A DNA stretch of 64,000 nucleotides from Paguma larvata. Taxonomy: Eukaryota > Chordata > Mammalia > Carnivora > Viverridae. The stretch is taken from NCBI GenBank assembly GCA_030068075.1, contig CM057832.1, positions 78,276,502 through 78,340,501 of the forward strand. Reading direction: 5' to 3'. Position numbers and translations under genes: made by a program. Every line of letters starts with the position of its first letter. The stretch's first letter is position 1. Under the pieces are notes generated by a model that worked only from the letters and a program-made list of their open reading frames with translations, made no database searches and was not told the DNA's origin. Below, piece after piece: positions 33,572 to 42,590 of the stretch.

Positions 33572-34479
33572 TTAATTTTCTCTTTTCTACCTTCCTGGGA
33601 TTGTTAAGATTCCTCCAGAAAAAAAGTGTCTCACAAAATAAGAATAGAAAACAGGGGGTGGGTGGTTGGTAGGGGGGATAGAGATGGAAATAGGTAACAA
33701 ATAAATGATAGTCTGGGAAATCCTCTTGGGAAAGGGGACTGTGACAGATAATATTTGGATGCCTGAAATACAAGTGCCCTCTTTCTTGCCACTGGATGGA
33801 GTAGCTAATTTATTTTTTCCATTTCTAAGGTCCTGAGTATTAAAATTGCCTTTAATTTTATATTTAAAAGCTTACAGAGAGTCAGCCATGCAGTGTTCCC
33901 TAGCGTGGGTTCTTCAGCAATGCTATTCCTAGAGGATGCCCTGGGAGAAAAGAGTGTTGTGCTCCTGTAAGTGTAGGGAACACCACAGGTTGAAGACCAT
34001 TCTGGAACTGGGATAATATAAGACACAATTTATACACAATATACACAAAATAATACACAATAGTAAGTAGAAGGACATAGGAAGATGTACAGGAGAGAGA
34101 ACTCTGTTTACTTTTGTATGTCAGATTTCCCTCAATTATTTGATTATCAATCTCCCAATTGTATGGGTGATTAACTATTCATTTTCCTCAGAACTAATGT
34201 TATAAGTGACACTAAACTCTGTGGGAAGTACCCCATCAAGTATTCTTCCCTAAACATCTCTTAACCTGAACTTAGAACTTATCACAATTGAAAACAAACC
34301 CACATTACTTTCTTATATCTTTGCTCCGGGAAAATTGTAGTTTTTGTTTCTCTGAGTCGCAAAATTTCTTGTCTGCTAACTTAGGGTCTCTTCTGTCCTT
34401 TTCCTCCTTCTCCTCATTGACTGCTCCTCTTGAGACCCACCAGTCCTCCCACAAGCAAACTGCAGACAGAATATATTTA
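33571..34479. other. Unique sequence, nothing recognised
   Basis: No confident repeat is seen. 33890-34020 ('ttcttcagcaatgctattcc', 'ggttgaagaccattctggaa') has a weak DNA-transposon feel but is not assigned. Confidence 0.4.
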
Positions 34480-35690
34480 TTCAATACACAAATGTTATTA
34501 AGCATCCTCCACATGACAAAAAGAAAACCTTTCAGATGAGCTCAGGATCTGTCTTCAAGGAGTTTACCATCTAGCCAGGAAGAGAGAGCATTGTATGCGT
34601 TAATATAATAACCTGCAGATGTGTCACCTGCAATAAAAGAGGTATAAAGGAGGGAAACATAGGGGAAAGATTATGTTCAGGTAGGGGACACCTAAGAAGG
34701 AGACCTGGAGGAGAATTGAGATGATATTACATGTTGGGTGAAAGCATTAAAAGATAGTTACAGAAATATAAAAATAGTAAGTGTAGATATTCTTCAGTGG
34801 AGAGTCTCCCAGAGTGACTGGGATATAACAAAGATCAGTATGAACTAAGCCTGGAAAGAAAGTTTGAAGTCCTATAATAGATAATGCCATGTGTCAGGAT
34901 AATGAATGAAGATTTTATGTGGAAGACAGTAGCAGGTATCACAGAATGATTGAATGTCTTTATAACAGTACAATCGAAACGTTAAGAAAATTAACTTAGT
35001 AGCAATTACTAGGAAAAAAAACCTCAAGTGAAAGAAGAGAAGCTTGGTCTATCCTGAAGGTGGTGGAAATGCCAACTTGCAGAAAGAATGTAAACAGGCC
35101 CAACAAGACTTGGCAGATAATCAGTCATGTAACGAATCAAAACCAAGGATGAGTCCGAGTCTTTGAGTTTTCTTGTCTGAGAGTTGAGACAGAACTAGGA
35201 AAGCTGAAAAGCAGCTGCTTTGGGGGTGGTGAGGTTGGAGTGTTTGAGTTTCCATGTATTCCTTTTAAGAGGCCATGGAACATAGGGATGGCATTTCCCT
35301 GCAAGCAATTTTGAAACACAAACTTGGAGACTAATACAGAGGCTTGGATTAAAAAACACAATTCTAAAACGCTATAACTAAATTAAATACTTGAGATCCT
35401 AGAGATGGCTCAGATCCTCACGGGAGAATGTAGAAAGTGAAAGGAAGGAAGATTTAACTGAGGAGAATGCCAAATAGTGGGGAAGAAACAGTCAATGAAA
35501 GAGATAAAGGAACGATGTGAGGTAAAGAGAGATGGTAGCACAAAACCACCGGAAACAAAGGAGAAAGTCTCAAGCCTTGATGTGAAATGTGTACAGAGTG
35601 GGGTGTTTACAGAGTTAAAGAAGAGTCAGATCTGAGGAAAGACTACTAGATTTGGTGAATCAGAGGTCATTTCTGAATTTTGAGAAGAGT
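34480..35690 (-). mobile_element. L2 LINE, about 1.2 kb
   Basis: Reverse-complement L2 from the 3' end inward: 'aatgttattaagcatcctcc', 'gtcttcaaggagtttaccat', 'ggtaggggacacctaagaag', and further in 'ggaaagaaagtttgaagtcc', 'agagaagcttggtctatcct', 'gagtttccatgtattccttt' and 'ggagaatgccaaatagtggg'. The last part ('gtgaatcagaggtcatttct') fits deeper L2 sequence. Long for an L2 remnant. No open frame. Confidence 0.55.
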
Positions 35691-36157
35691 GGTTTACAAG
35701 ATGGCAGTAGTTCTTTTTTTTTTTTTTAACTTTTTTAATGTTTATTTATTTTTGAGAGACATAGAGACAGAGTATGAGCAATGGAAGGGCAGAGAGAGAG
35801 GGAGACACAGAATCCGAAGCAGGCTCCAGCCTCTGAGCTGTCAGCACAGAGCCCGACGTGGGGCCGAACTCACAGACCTCGAGATCATGACCTGAGCCGA
35901 AGTCTGCAGCTCAACTGACTGAGCCACCCAGACGCCCCTAGATGGCAGTAGTTCTAACTGTAATTTGCATTGGAATCGATTGGATAACTCGTTAAAACAC
36001 AAATTGCTGGTCAGTTCTCCTCCCTAACCACCTGCCACCAAAGATAGTGATTTGGTAGATCTGCTGTGGGACCCGAAAATGTCCACTTCTAACAGATTTC
36101 CAGCTGATGCTGATGTTGCTAGTCCCAGAACCATACTTTGAGAACCCCTATAATAGT
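35690..36157 (+). mobile_element. MER5A MITE interrupted by a SINE
   Basis: The left piece ends at 35714. The right piece (35940-36157) contains 'tcgttaaaacacaaattgct', 'tgggacccgaaaatgtccac', 'ttctaacagatttccagctg', 'atgctgatgttgctagtccc' and the terminal 'ccatactttgagaacccct'. This is the MER5A order to its right terminal repeat. A CAN SINE sits between the pieces with a perfect TSD. Confidence 0.75.
35715..35939 (-). mobile_element. Cat-type CAN SINE with perfect 16-bp TSD
   Basis: Minus-strand reading: 'ggggcgtctgggtggctcag', 'tcatgatctcgaggtctgtg', 'gtgctgacagctcagaggct', a CT-rich block, 'aaaaataaataaacattaaa' and an A-rich tail. The direct repeat agatggcagtagttct is perfect at 35699-35714 and 35940-35955. 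Its identity and the element's low divergence suggest a recent insertion. Confidence 0.96.
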
Positions 36158-37284
36158 GTGGTAGAAAATTGTAACAGGTGCAAGAGAATAAGGGATAAAT
36201 GATAATCTGGATGTCCATGCAGCAAATGGAGGCAAGATCAAAATATTTGATTATGAGAAGGTGGGAAAAAGTTGTAGTTGTGGGGACTAATCTTCCCTCC
36301 CATAGCATCTACCACCATAGCTTACATGCATTAGATACTCAGGGACTATCTATCTCTCCTTTGAAGACAGCCAATAGCCATTTCTTTCTCCTTGCTCTGG
36401 TAGCTAAGACCTCTTAGAGGTAGCCTTAAATGTAGTACCCACCTCTTCTGAATGTATTCTTCTGAATGTCTCCATCTCTTCTCCCCATAAACTGCCTCCA
36501 AATACCATCTTATATCCAAATTACACCAGCTGTGAGACAATCACCCACACCCCCAAGTATCAAAGTTGTGCTATAGCAAGGTTTGAGGTTCTCTTCAAAG
36601 AGTTTAGCTATTAAAGGATCAGGGGAATATGTTAGACATCACTTGAGTCTTAAAAATGTGGCAATGCATGCATTCTTACATTTATGTGCTAAAGCTCAGT
36701 CCTGTTTTGCAAAGATACCAAAATTTCTGTTTCTCATAAAACTGTAAGAACTTGGCACACAGACTCCACCAAATGCAGTCATGCTCATGTGTAATACTAG
36801 GCAATACAAATTAATGCAACTCTTGCAGTTTAAAAAAGTCATTTCAAAGTCTGTGTAGTGGTTTTCTTTATGACACTATGATTTTATTACCTATAATTTC
36901 ACACACCATGGTGCTTCCTGATGTCCTGCTTATGGACTTTTCATTTTTCCCAACTGCCAGGTATGTAATGCTTATTTAAATTAAATTTTCCCTCTCTTAT
37001 TAAAACCCTTTAAAGACTTTGCTGTTTGCAAAATTGACTCTTACCTGAGTAAGAAAAGGATGAAGAGTTACATAAATGTAATCAAAGACCATCAGAAGGC
37101 TGGAGTTTCCATTAATGATTACAAGTCAGCTTCAGGACATTCAAAGGTCACTTAGTTTACATGTAAATATTAGCTTCAATACAGGAAATTGGAGGAATGA
37201 AAATTCAAGGAGAACTACTAAGGAATGCTGTAAGAAGTAAGAAGACCAGATAGGAGAACTGAGTGTGTCTCTGCTGGTAATCAT
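36158..37284. other. Unique sequence, nothing recognised
   Basis: No transposon is recognised over about 1.1 kb. Frames at 36024-36540 on both strands have no domain. A decamer ttctgaatgt occurs twice close together (about 36450-36475). Confidence 0.4.
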
Positions 37285-37405
37285 GGGATATTTATTGAAT
37301 ACCTACTATGTGCTTAACATGTGAAAGACACTGAAGTATGAGGCACATCCCATTCTTTAAGAAAACATTATCTATTTGAGTAACAAGACACAACTATAAA
37401 ACAAC
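37285..37405 (-). mobile_element. L2 3' end
   Basis: Reverse-complement L2 terminus: 'gatatttattgaatacctac', 'tatgtgcttaacatgtgaaa', 'gacactgaagtatgaggcac', 'cattctttaagaaaacatta'. Confidence 0.6.
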
Positions 37406-37754
37406 AAAAATTTTTTCAAGGTGGCTGTTCAATGGTTTGGTACACGTTATTAGGAAATGTTGCACAGTGCATATATGTTGAAGGATAGCAACATATATTA
37501 GCACAGTAGAAGCTAACTTAATTTCATTCAGTGCAGTCTGTGCTAAATATATTTGACCATCATACTCTTCCTTTTTCTTCTTCTTTTTTTTTTCCCAAAT
37601 AACATCCTCAGTATTCTAAGGTGCCTTCTTTAGGAAATAAGTAGAGAAAGGATAAAGCTAGACAACTAAAAATTGTCTTAACTTTTGATACTGCTTCCTG
37701 AGCTCTAAAATTGGGTAACAATGGCTAACCCAAAGAAGATATATGGATTCTATT

Positions 37755-37756
<2 letters not shown>
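37406..37756. other. Unique sequence, nothing recognised
   Basis: AT-rich with a T run near 37585. No repeat or gene is recognised. Confidence 0.4.

Positions 37757-37801
<45 letters not shown>
37757..37801. repeat. (TG)n microsatellite
   Basis: About 21-22 uninterrupted TG units, followed by alternating purine-pyrimidine sequence to 37828. Confidence 0.96.
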
Positions 37802-37804
<3 letters not shown>

Positions 37805-37840
37805 GTCCATGTGCATACGTGCACACATAGTTACAGATCT

Positions 37841-37997
37841 TTTTTTTTATGTTTATTTTTGAGAGAGAGAGAGTGAGGGAGCTCCAGTCTCTGAGTGATC
37901 AGCACAGAGCCTGACACGGGGCTCGAAGCCACAGATCATGAGATCATGACCTGAGGTGAAGTCAGATGCTTAACCAAGTGAGCCACCCAGGCACCCC
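37841..37997 (-). mobile_element. Internally deleted CAN SINE
   Basis: Minus-strand head (gggtgcctgggtggctcact), a 'tcatgatctcatgatctgtg' B-box region and a cat-type block (gctgatcactcagagactgg) are kept, but the CT-rich block is shortened, leaving about 157 bp. The short direct repeat cagatct (37834-37840 and 37999-38005) is a possible 7-bp TSD. Confidence 0.92.
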
Positions 37998-38049
37998 GCA
38001 GATCTATCTTTATCTATAAATACTTCTACATATTTCCCTAAAATGAGGA

Positions 38050-38600
38050 TGTTCTCTTTCATAACAGCAGTACAATGATCTACTTCAGGAAATTAGAATG
38101 AACACAATATTATCTAATCTACACACTTTTTCCAAATTTTTCCCAATTGTTTTTTCTCCCTGGAAAATTACCCCATCTTTCTCTTGTCTTTCGTGACCTT
38201 GACAGCTTTGAAGAGTACAGGACAGTTTTTTTTTTTTGGCCACTCTCTCAGTATTTGAGTTTGTCTGCTATCTCCTCATGATTATATTCAGGTTATATAT
38301 TTTTGCTACAGAAGTATCATTGTATTCTTTCCAGTGCATCATATCTGGAGGCACCTGATGTCTCTTTCTCATTGTGGTGATAATTTTCATGGCTAGGTTA
38401 AAGTGGTGCCTGTTAGGTTTCTTCTGCTCTCCTCTGCTTCAACTCGCAACTATGTAAATACCCTGTTATTAGACAAATTTATAGGAGCTTCAGCATCCAA
38501 TGATGACTCTTTCTGAATCAGTTATTACCATGATGGCTTCCAAATGGTGACTTTTAAAATTCTACATCGAAAGCAATTTTTAAAAACTGTATCAAGAGAG
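38050..38600. mobile_element. Possible ancient L1 3'-UTR-like sequence
   Basis: The order 'tctccctggaaaattacccc', 'gaccttgacagctttgaaga', 'tatctcctcatgattatatt', 'tccagtgcatcatatctgga', 'taaagtggtgcctgttaggt', 'actatgtaaataccctgtta' and 'ccatgatggcttccaaatgg' follows a widespread mammalian L1-associated repeat. Family and strand are uncertain. Confidence 0.45.
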
Positions 38601-39239
38601 ATAGTACTCTTTGCGAATGATTCCAGTTTCCAAAATGCCACCCTGAAATCAAAACGTTTTATAGACAAAATGGGAAAAAAATCTCTCACACCAAGCTGTG
38701 ACTGTTAATGTCATGGGGCTAGCCTTGCTGAGAAGGTATGGGAAGCAATATCAGGCTGATGAACAGCTATGTATTTCAAAGCTTCTGTTATGGAAAAAGC
38801 TTTGTTCACTAATGTTCATCTTTAAAACACACTGAGAAATAGCATGTGCTTTGGGATAAACAGTTTTTATGAAGAACTCTAGCTCTGGCTACCAGGATGT
38901 GCTTTTGTCTAAAGACATGAAAAATTTGTCTTTTGCTTTTACTCAAGCAATAAACTTGTTTGTATATCACTAGAAGCAGAGGGAGAAGCCTTAAGAGCCT
39001 TGTTTGAAACAACCACAGGTTTCTCTTCCTTACAGAGGGGCTCCTATCCTCTTTTCTCTTTACTTGAAAATGAAGACAAAAAAATAGTTCTTATAACCCC
39101 TGTAAAATGAATAGGACTAAAGAAAAAAGTTTGGTCACTTTTTTGTTATTACTGTTAAAATCACATTTATCAAGTATTAGCATTTCAAACATTGCTTTTT
39201 GAAATATGGCCTTCATATAATTTGAATAAGAAAGTATAA
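38601..39239. other. Unique sequence, nothing recognised
   Basis: No repeat or gene is recognised. The minus-strand frame 38809-39012 has no domain. Confidence 0.4.
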
Positions 39240-39385
39240 AAGCATTTACTTATAACATATTATGTTCCAGGTATTAGATATACTAATAACATGTTCTATA
39301 TATTCTCATTTAATCCCAAAGTACACTGTGAGGTATTATCCCCATTTACAGAAGACAAATTGAGACAGAGTTAAGTGATCTTTGT
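39240..39385 (-). mobile_element. MIR fragment
   Basis: Reverse-complement MIR: 'tattatgttccaggtattag', 'ttctcatttaatcccaaagt', 'tgaggtattatccccattta', 'cagaagacaaattgagacag'. Confidence 0.7.
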
Positions 39386-39714
39386 TTCATTTCCAGTGTT
39401 GACAAGTTTACTAATGAATTTTGAAAGCTGGGACCTGTTTTTTGTTTATTTGTGTTAGAACAGTCTGGGGCAGAGTTGGCCATGCCTGTGGCCCAAGAGG
39501 CTCATTCATGGTTTCAACTTTTATTCTCATATCTGGCATTTCCAGTCCCAATATCTTTACATGAAATAGAGCATTCTACCATCCCTGGCAATATTCTAGT
39601 TAAAGAATATAGATTTATATTTCTGCATATCCATTGGTATCATTAAAGAACACCTACTGACAGCATGATTTAAAATGTTTACTTTTAAAATATTATATAC
39701 CTTTTGACCCACTC
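39386..39714. other. Unique sequence, nothing recognised
   Basis: No repeat or gene is recognised. The 64-codon frame at 39452-39646 (plus) has no domain. Confidence 0.4.
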
Positions 39715-39965
39715 ATTGAATATTTTGAGTGTTTTTTGAGTCTTTAATATGCCTGGCACCATGCTGGGGTCTTTGCATGTATAACATGCTGGTTTCATGC
39801 CCTCTGGATAATAGTTATAAATTTTAAAATCTGCAAATGAGAAAGTTGAAGCTTAGCCACAGAAAGATTTGCTCAAGACCAAAGTACCAGGAAGTTCAGA
39901 GTCAGAATTAGATGCTATGATTTCTGTGATTTCGGAGTCCATAATCCATATACTGCACTGACCAC
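39715..39965 (-). mobile_element. MIR SINE
   Basis: Reverse-complement MIR through to the tRNA-like head: 'taatatgcctggcaccatgc', 'aaaatctgcaaatgagaaag', 'agatttgctcaagaccaaag', 'aggaagttcagagtcagaat', 'tccataatccatatactgca'. Confidence 0.7.
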
Positions 39966-40294
39966 CCTGGCTTGCACAAGCATTCAGGAATGTGTAGATA
40001 AAAATGACCAACATGCATGGTTATGGTGACAGTGTCTTAACATGAATACAAGACACATTTCCCTCTATTGCTTTTTTTTAAGTTTACTTCAAAATGTTTA
40101 TTCCTGATATATTATTGCAAAGTTTAAGGACTATACAGGAATGCAAAATTTTAGAGGGAATTTGGGGCTGAGGATTGGGGCCATGACCTTGAGGACAGAA
40201 TCAAAAAAATAATATTCTTTAGCCATTGCCTAGTGTACCAGTTCTGCCGAGACCCCTTAATGGACTTTTTTTTTTAGCAGCTTTCTGCCATGGG
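39966..40294. other. Unique sequence, nothing recognised
   Basis: No repeat or gene is recognised. Confidence 0.35.
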
Positions 40295-40500
40295 CCCTTA
40301 GCATAAATGATTTTCTATGCCTGGAATATTCTATTCCCCCATTCCATGACAGGCTTTCTTCAGGTCTCACTGTAAGTAGGGCTTCTTCAGAAGGCTTTTC
40401 TTGACATGTCTTTGTGCCCACCCAAGGACCCATCTGAATTCCTAGTTCCTGACTCTGTGCCTGGCACATAATTGATACATAGAAAATGCTTTTTTAAATA
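40295..40500 (+). mobile_element. L2 LINE 3' end
   Basis: Typical L2 3' text: 'tatgcctggaatattctatt', 'aggctttcttcaggtctcac', 'cttcagaaggcttttcttga', 'gactctgtgcctggcacata', 'attgatacatagaaaatgct'. The minus-strand frame 40257-40469 is antisense to it and not a gene. Confidence 0.7.
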
Positions 40501-40520
40501 GAGGGATGGTTGAGTGGATC

Positions 40521-40628
40521 AAAAAGAAAGGAGAAAGGGGAAGGAGAGAAAAGAAGGAATGAAGGAAGAATATCAGAGACAAAAAGGGGAGAAAGGAGAA
40601 AGAGAGAAAGGAAGGGGAGAGGGGAAGG
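40521..40628. repeat. Polypurine tract
   Basis: Two long all-purine runs on the plus strand (40521-40559, 39 nt; 40581-40628, 48 nt) are separated by a few pyrimidines. AGG/AAAG-rich composition makes triplex (H-DNA) formation possible. The apparent 60-codon Lys/Glu/Gly-rich frame over it is a low-complexity artefact. Confidence 0.92.
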
Positions 40629-40681
40629 CAAAATTTTTGAGCAGGCTATACAGTAAACATATTGTAGTACAAAAAATTACT

Positions 40682-40896
40682 AGACTGGGTGTCTGAGTGG
40701 CTCAATCAGTTAAGTGTCTGGCTCTTGATTTCAGCTTAGGTCATGATCTCACTGGTTGTGAATTTGAGCCCCATGTCAGGCTCTGGGCTGGAAGTGCAGA
40801 GCCTGCTTATAATTCTCTCTCCCTCTCTCTTTCTCTCTCTGCACCTTCCCTACCCTCTCTCTCTCTCTCTCTTTCAAAAATAAGTAAATAAACTTA
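40682..40896 (+). mobile_element. CAN SINE
   Basis: Head 'ctgggtgtctgagtggctca', 'cttgatttcagcttaggtca', 'gttgtgaatttgagccccat', then a CT-rich block and A-rich tail. Possible short TSD around aaaaaattac (40671-40680) and the matching tail sequence at about 40896. The CT block is expanded (about 40850-40872). Confidence 0.92.
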
Positions 40897-41271
40897 AAAA
40901 ATTTACTGAACCTAAAGCCAGTAGAAATGAGTTCAGGAACCCCTTTATTTACTTGTTTTATAATGTTGAATAAATTACTTCCCCTCTCTGAACATCTAAT
41001 TTTTTATCAGTAAAATTAGAATTTGAACTTGAAGACAAGAAGCATCTCAGATTTCTTTGAACACTGTCCTTCTCCAGAACTACAATTTCAGCAGATAAGT
41101 GTTCTCAAATCCTAACACACACTGAGACGCTCTTCCTTTCTGACTCCCAAGGGATAAAATGACCTATGGCCTTTGTGAACCAATTCACAATGAAAATCTG
41201 TTTGAAAACAGATTCAAATCTGTCACTCCAGCTTTTATTAGGGTAAGACTATTGAAAATTCAGTGGGGCCA
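40897..41271. other. Unique sequence, nothing recognised
   Basis: No repeat or gene is recognised. Confidence 0.4.
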
Positions 41272-41280
41272 TTGAAATCA

Positions 41281-41499
41281 GGGGCGCCTGGGTGGCTCAG
41301 TCGGTTGGGCGGTCGACTTTGGCTCAGGTCATGATCTCACGGTCTGTGACTTCGAGCCCCGTGCTGGGCTCTGTGCTGACGGCTCAGAGCCTGAAGCCTG
41401 CTTCAGATTCTGTATCTCCCTCTCTCTCTGCCCTTTCCTTGCTCATGCTCTGTCTCTATGTCTCTCAAAAATAAAATATAAATGTTAAAAAAAATATCT
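41281..41499 (+). mobile_element. Well-preserved cat-type CAN SINE with 9-bp TSD
   Basis: One of the least-decayed SINEs here. Pol III promoter-like boxes are intact by eye: A box about 41293-41308 (tggctcagtcggttgg), B box about 41350-41360 (cttcgagcccc). The block 'gtgctgacggctcagagcct' is cat-type. The direct repeat ttgaaatca is at 41272-41280 and 41500-41508. Confidence 0.96.
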
Positions 41500-41508
41500 T
41501 TGAAATCA

Positions 41509-42469
41509 ATTCTTAGACCTCTATTACCTTGTAATCAGTAGGTACTACTATATTTTGACAGAAGACCAAAAAAAAAGCATGTAAGAGCCTTAGCTGCAAG
41601 AATGATAGGCTGCACCCATTTATTCGAATGAATAAATGCCTTTTTCTAAAAGGACTGATCTTGTTACCGGGTGCCTCTTGATTAGGATTCTCCTGTGACA
41701 TCCATGCTTGATGAAACAGTGAGTGGGAAGGAGGGAAAAACAGCAGGTTGGCTTGTATGATACAACTTGCGGGCTCTTGTACATTACTGATTAGATACGA
41801 TGGGATACGTTTCCACTGAGAGGCTTCTGCATGTCCAGCCACCTCATACTAAAGTTCAGCAGGCTATTAGCTGAGAAATGAAGTGAACCACACAGCACAC
41901 AGCTACAGTGGGAGGATTTGGAGAAGCAAGAAGTATAGTCTTAAAACTCCATAACAGGAGAGTTGTGTTCAGTAGATGTGCACCTATGCATGTGCTCACT
42001 TTTGCACAAGCTCGTCCCTTTTGAAGCCACACACTACATGCACACGTATTATGTGTTTATGTGCAAAAGTTCACAAACACACAAAGTCCCTCTGAGTTTT
42101 AGGAAACACTTGAATTCCCCCCAGCAACATTAAAAACCCAGTCAAAACTTTGGGTTTGTGTTATGTATCCAAACTTTAAACATGGTATGTCCCAGGGTAC
42201 CAGACTTACCGTGAGGTTTAGGCGGTAGCTACTAATTGATTAAATTAGGCTAGTCTGGTATACCTAAGTATCCAAGTGTTGAAACTCTTCTATCATAAAT
42301 TAGAAATAATCATCATAGGAACTGATCAAAGCTGGACGGTTGAGGTACAATTAACTGTCATTACCCTTAATGTGGGTAGAGAAAAGGAAATGTGGAGTTA
42401 TACATAATATGGTACCTTTTCATGTGGGAAGGTTTTTAAAGTTTTGTGTTATTGCTGATGCTTCTCCTG
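41509..42469. other. Unique sequence with an 11-bp inverted repeat
   Basis: No transposon is recognised. It contains a perfect inverted repeat acttttgcaca (41998-42008) / tgtgcaaaagt (42060-42070). The minus-strand 109-codon frame (41513-41842) shows no recognisable domain and is not supported as a gene. Confidence 0.4.
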
Positions 42470-42590
42470 TTGATACTGTTATTCATCATGAGCTATTTGA
42501 GTGTAGCAACTATGTGCCCTATTTCTTGGTATCTGCATCATAGCTTCTTGTCCTCATAGATGCCTAATAAATGCTGCTAATAATATTGTG
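42470..42590 (+). mobile_element. L2 3' end
   Basis: L2 terminus: 'gagctatttgagtgtagcaa', 'ctatttcttggtatctgcat', 'catagatgcctaataaatgc'. Short and decayed. Confidence 0.5.

Noticed and set aside
33830..34020. Possible DNA-transposon remnant
   Set aside because: Weak resemblance only; no terminal inverted repeats found.
40514..40696. Lys/Glu/Gly-rich 60-codon frame
   Set aside because: Produced entirely by the polypurine tract; no evidence of coding.
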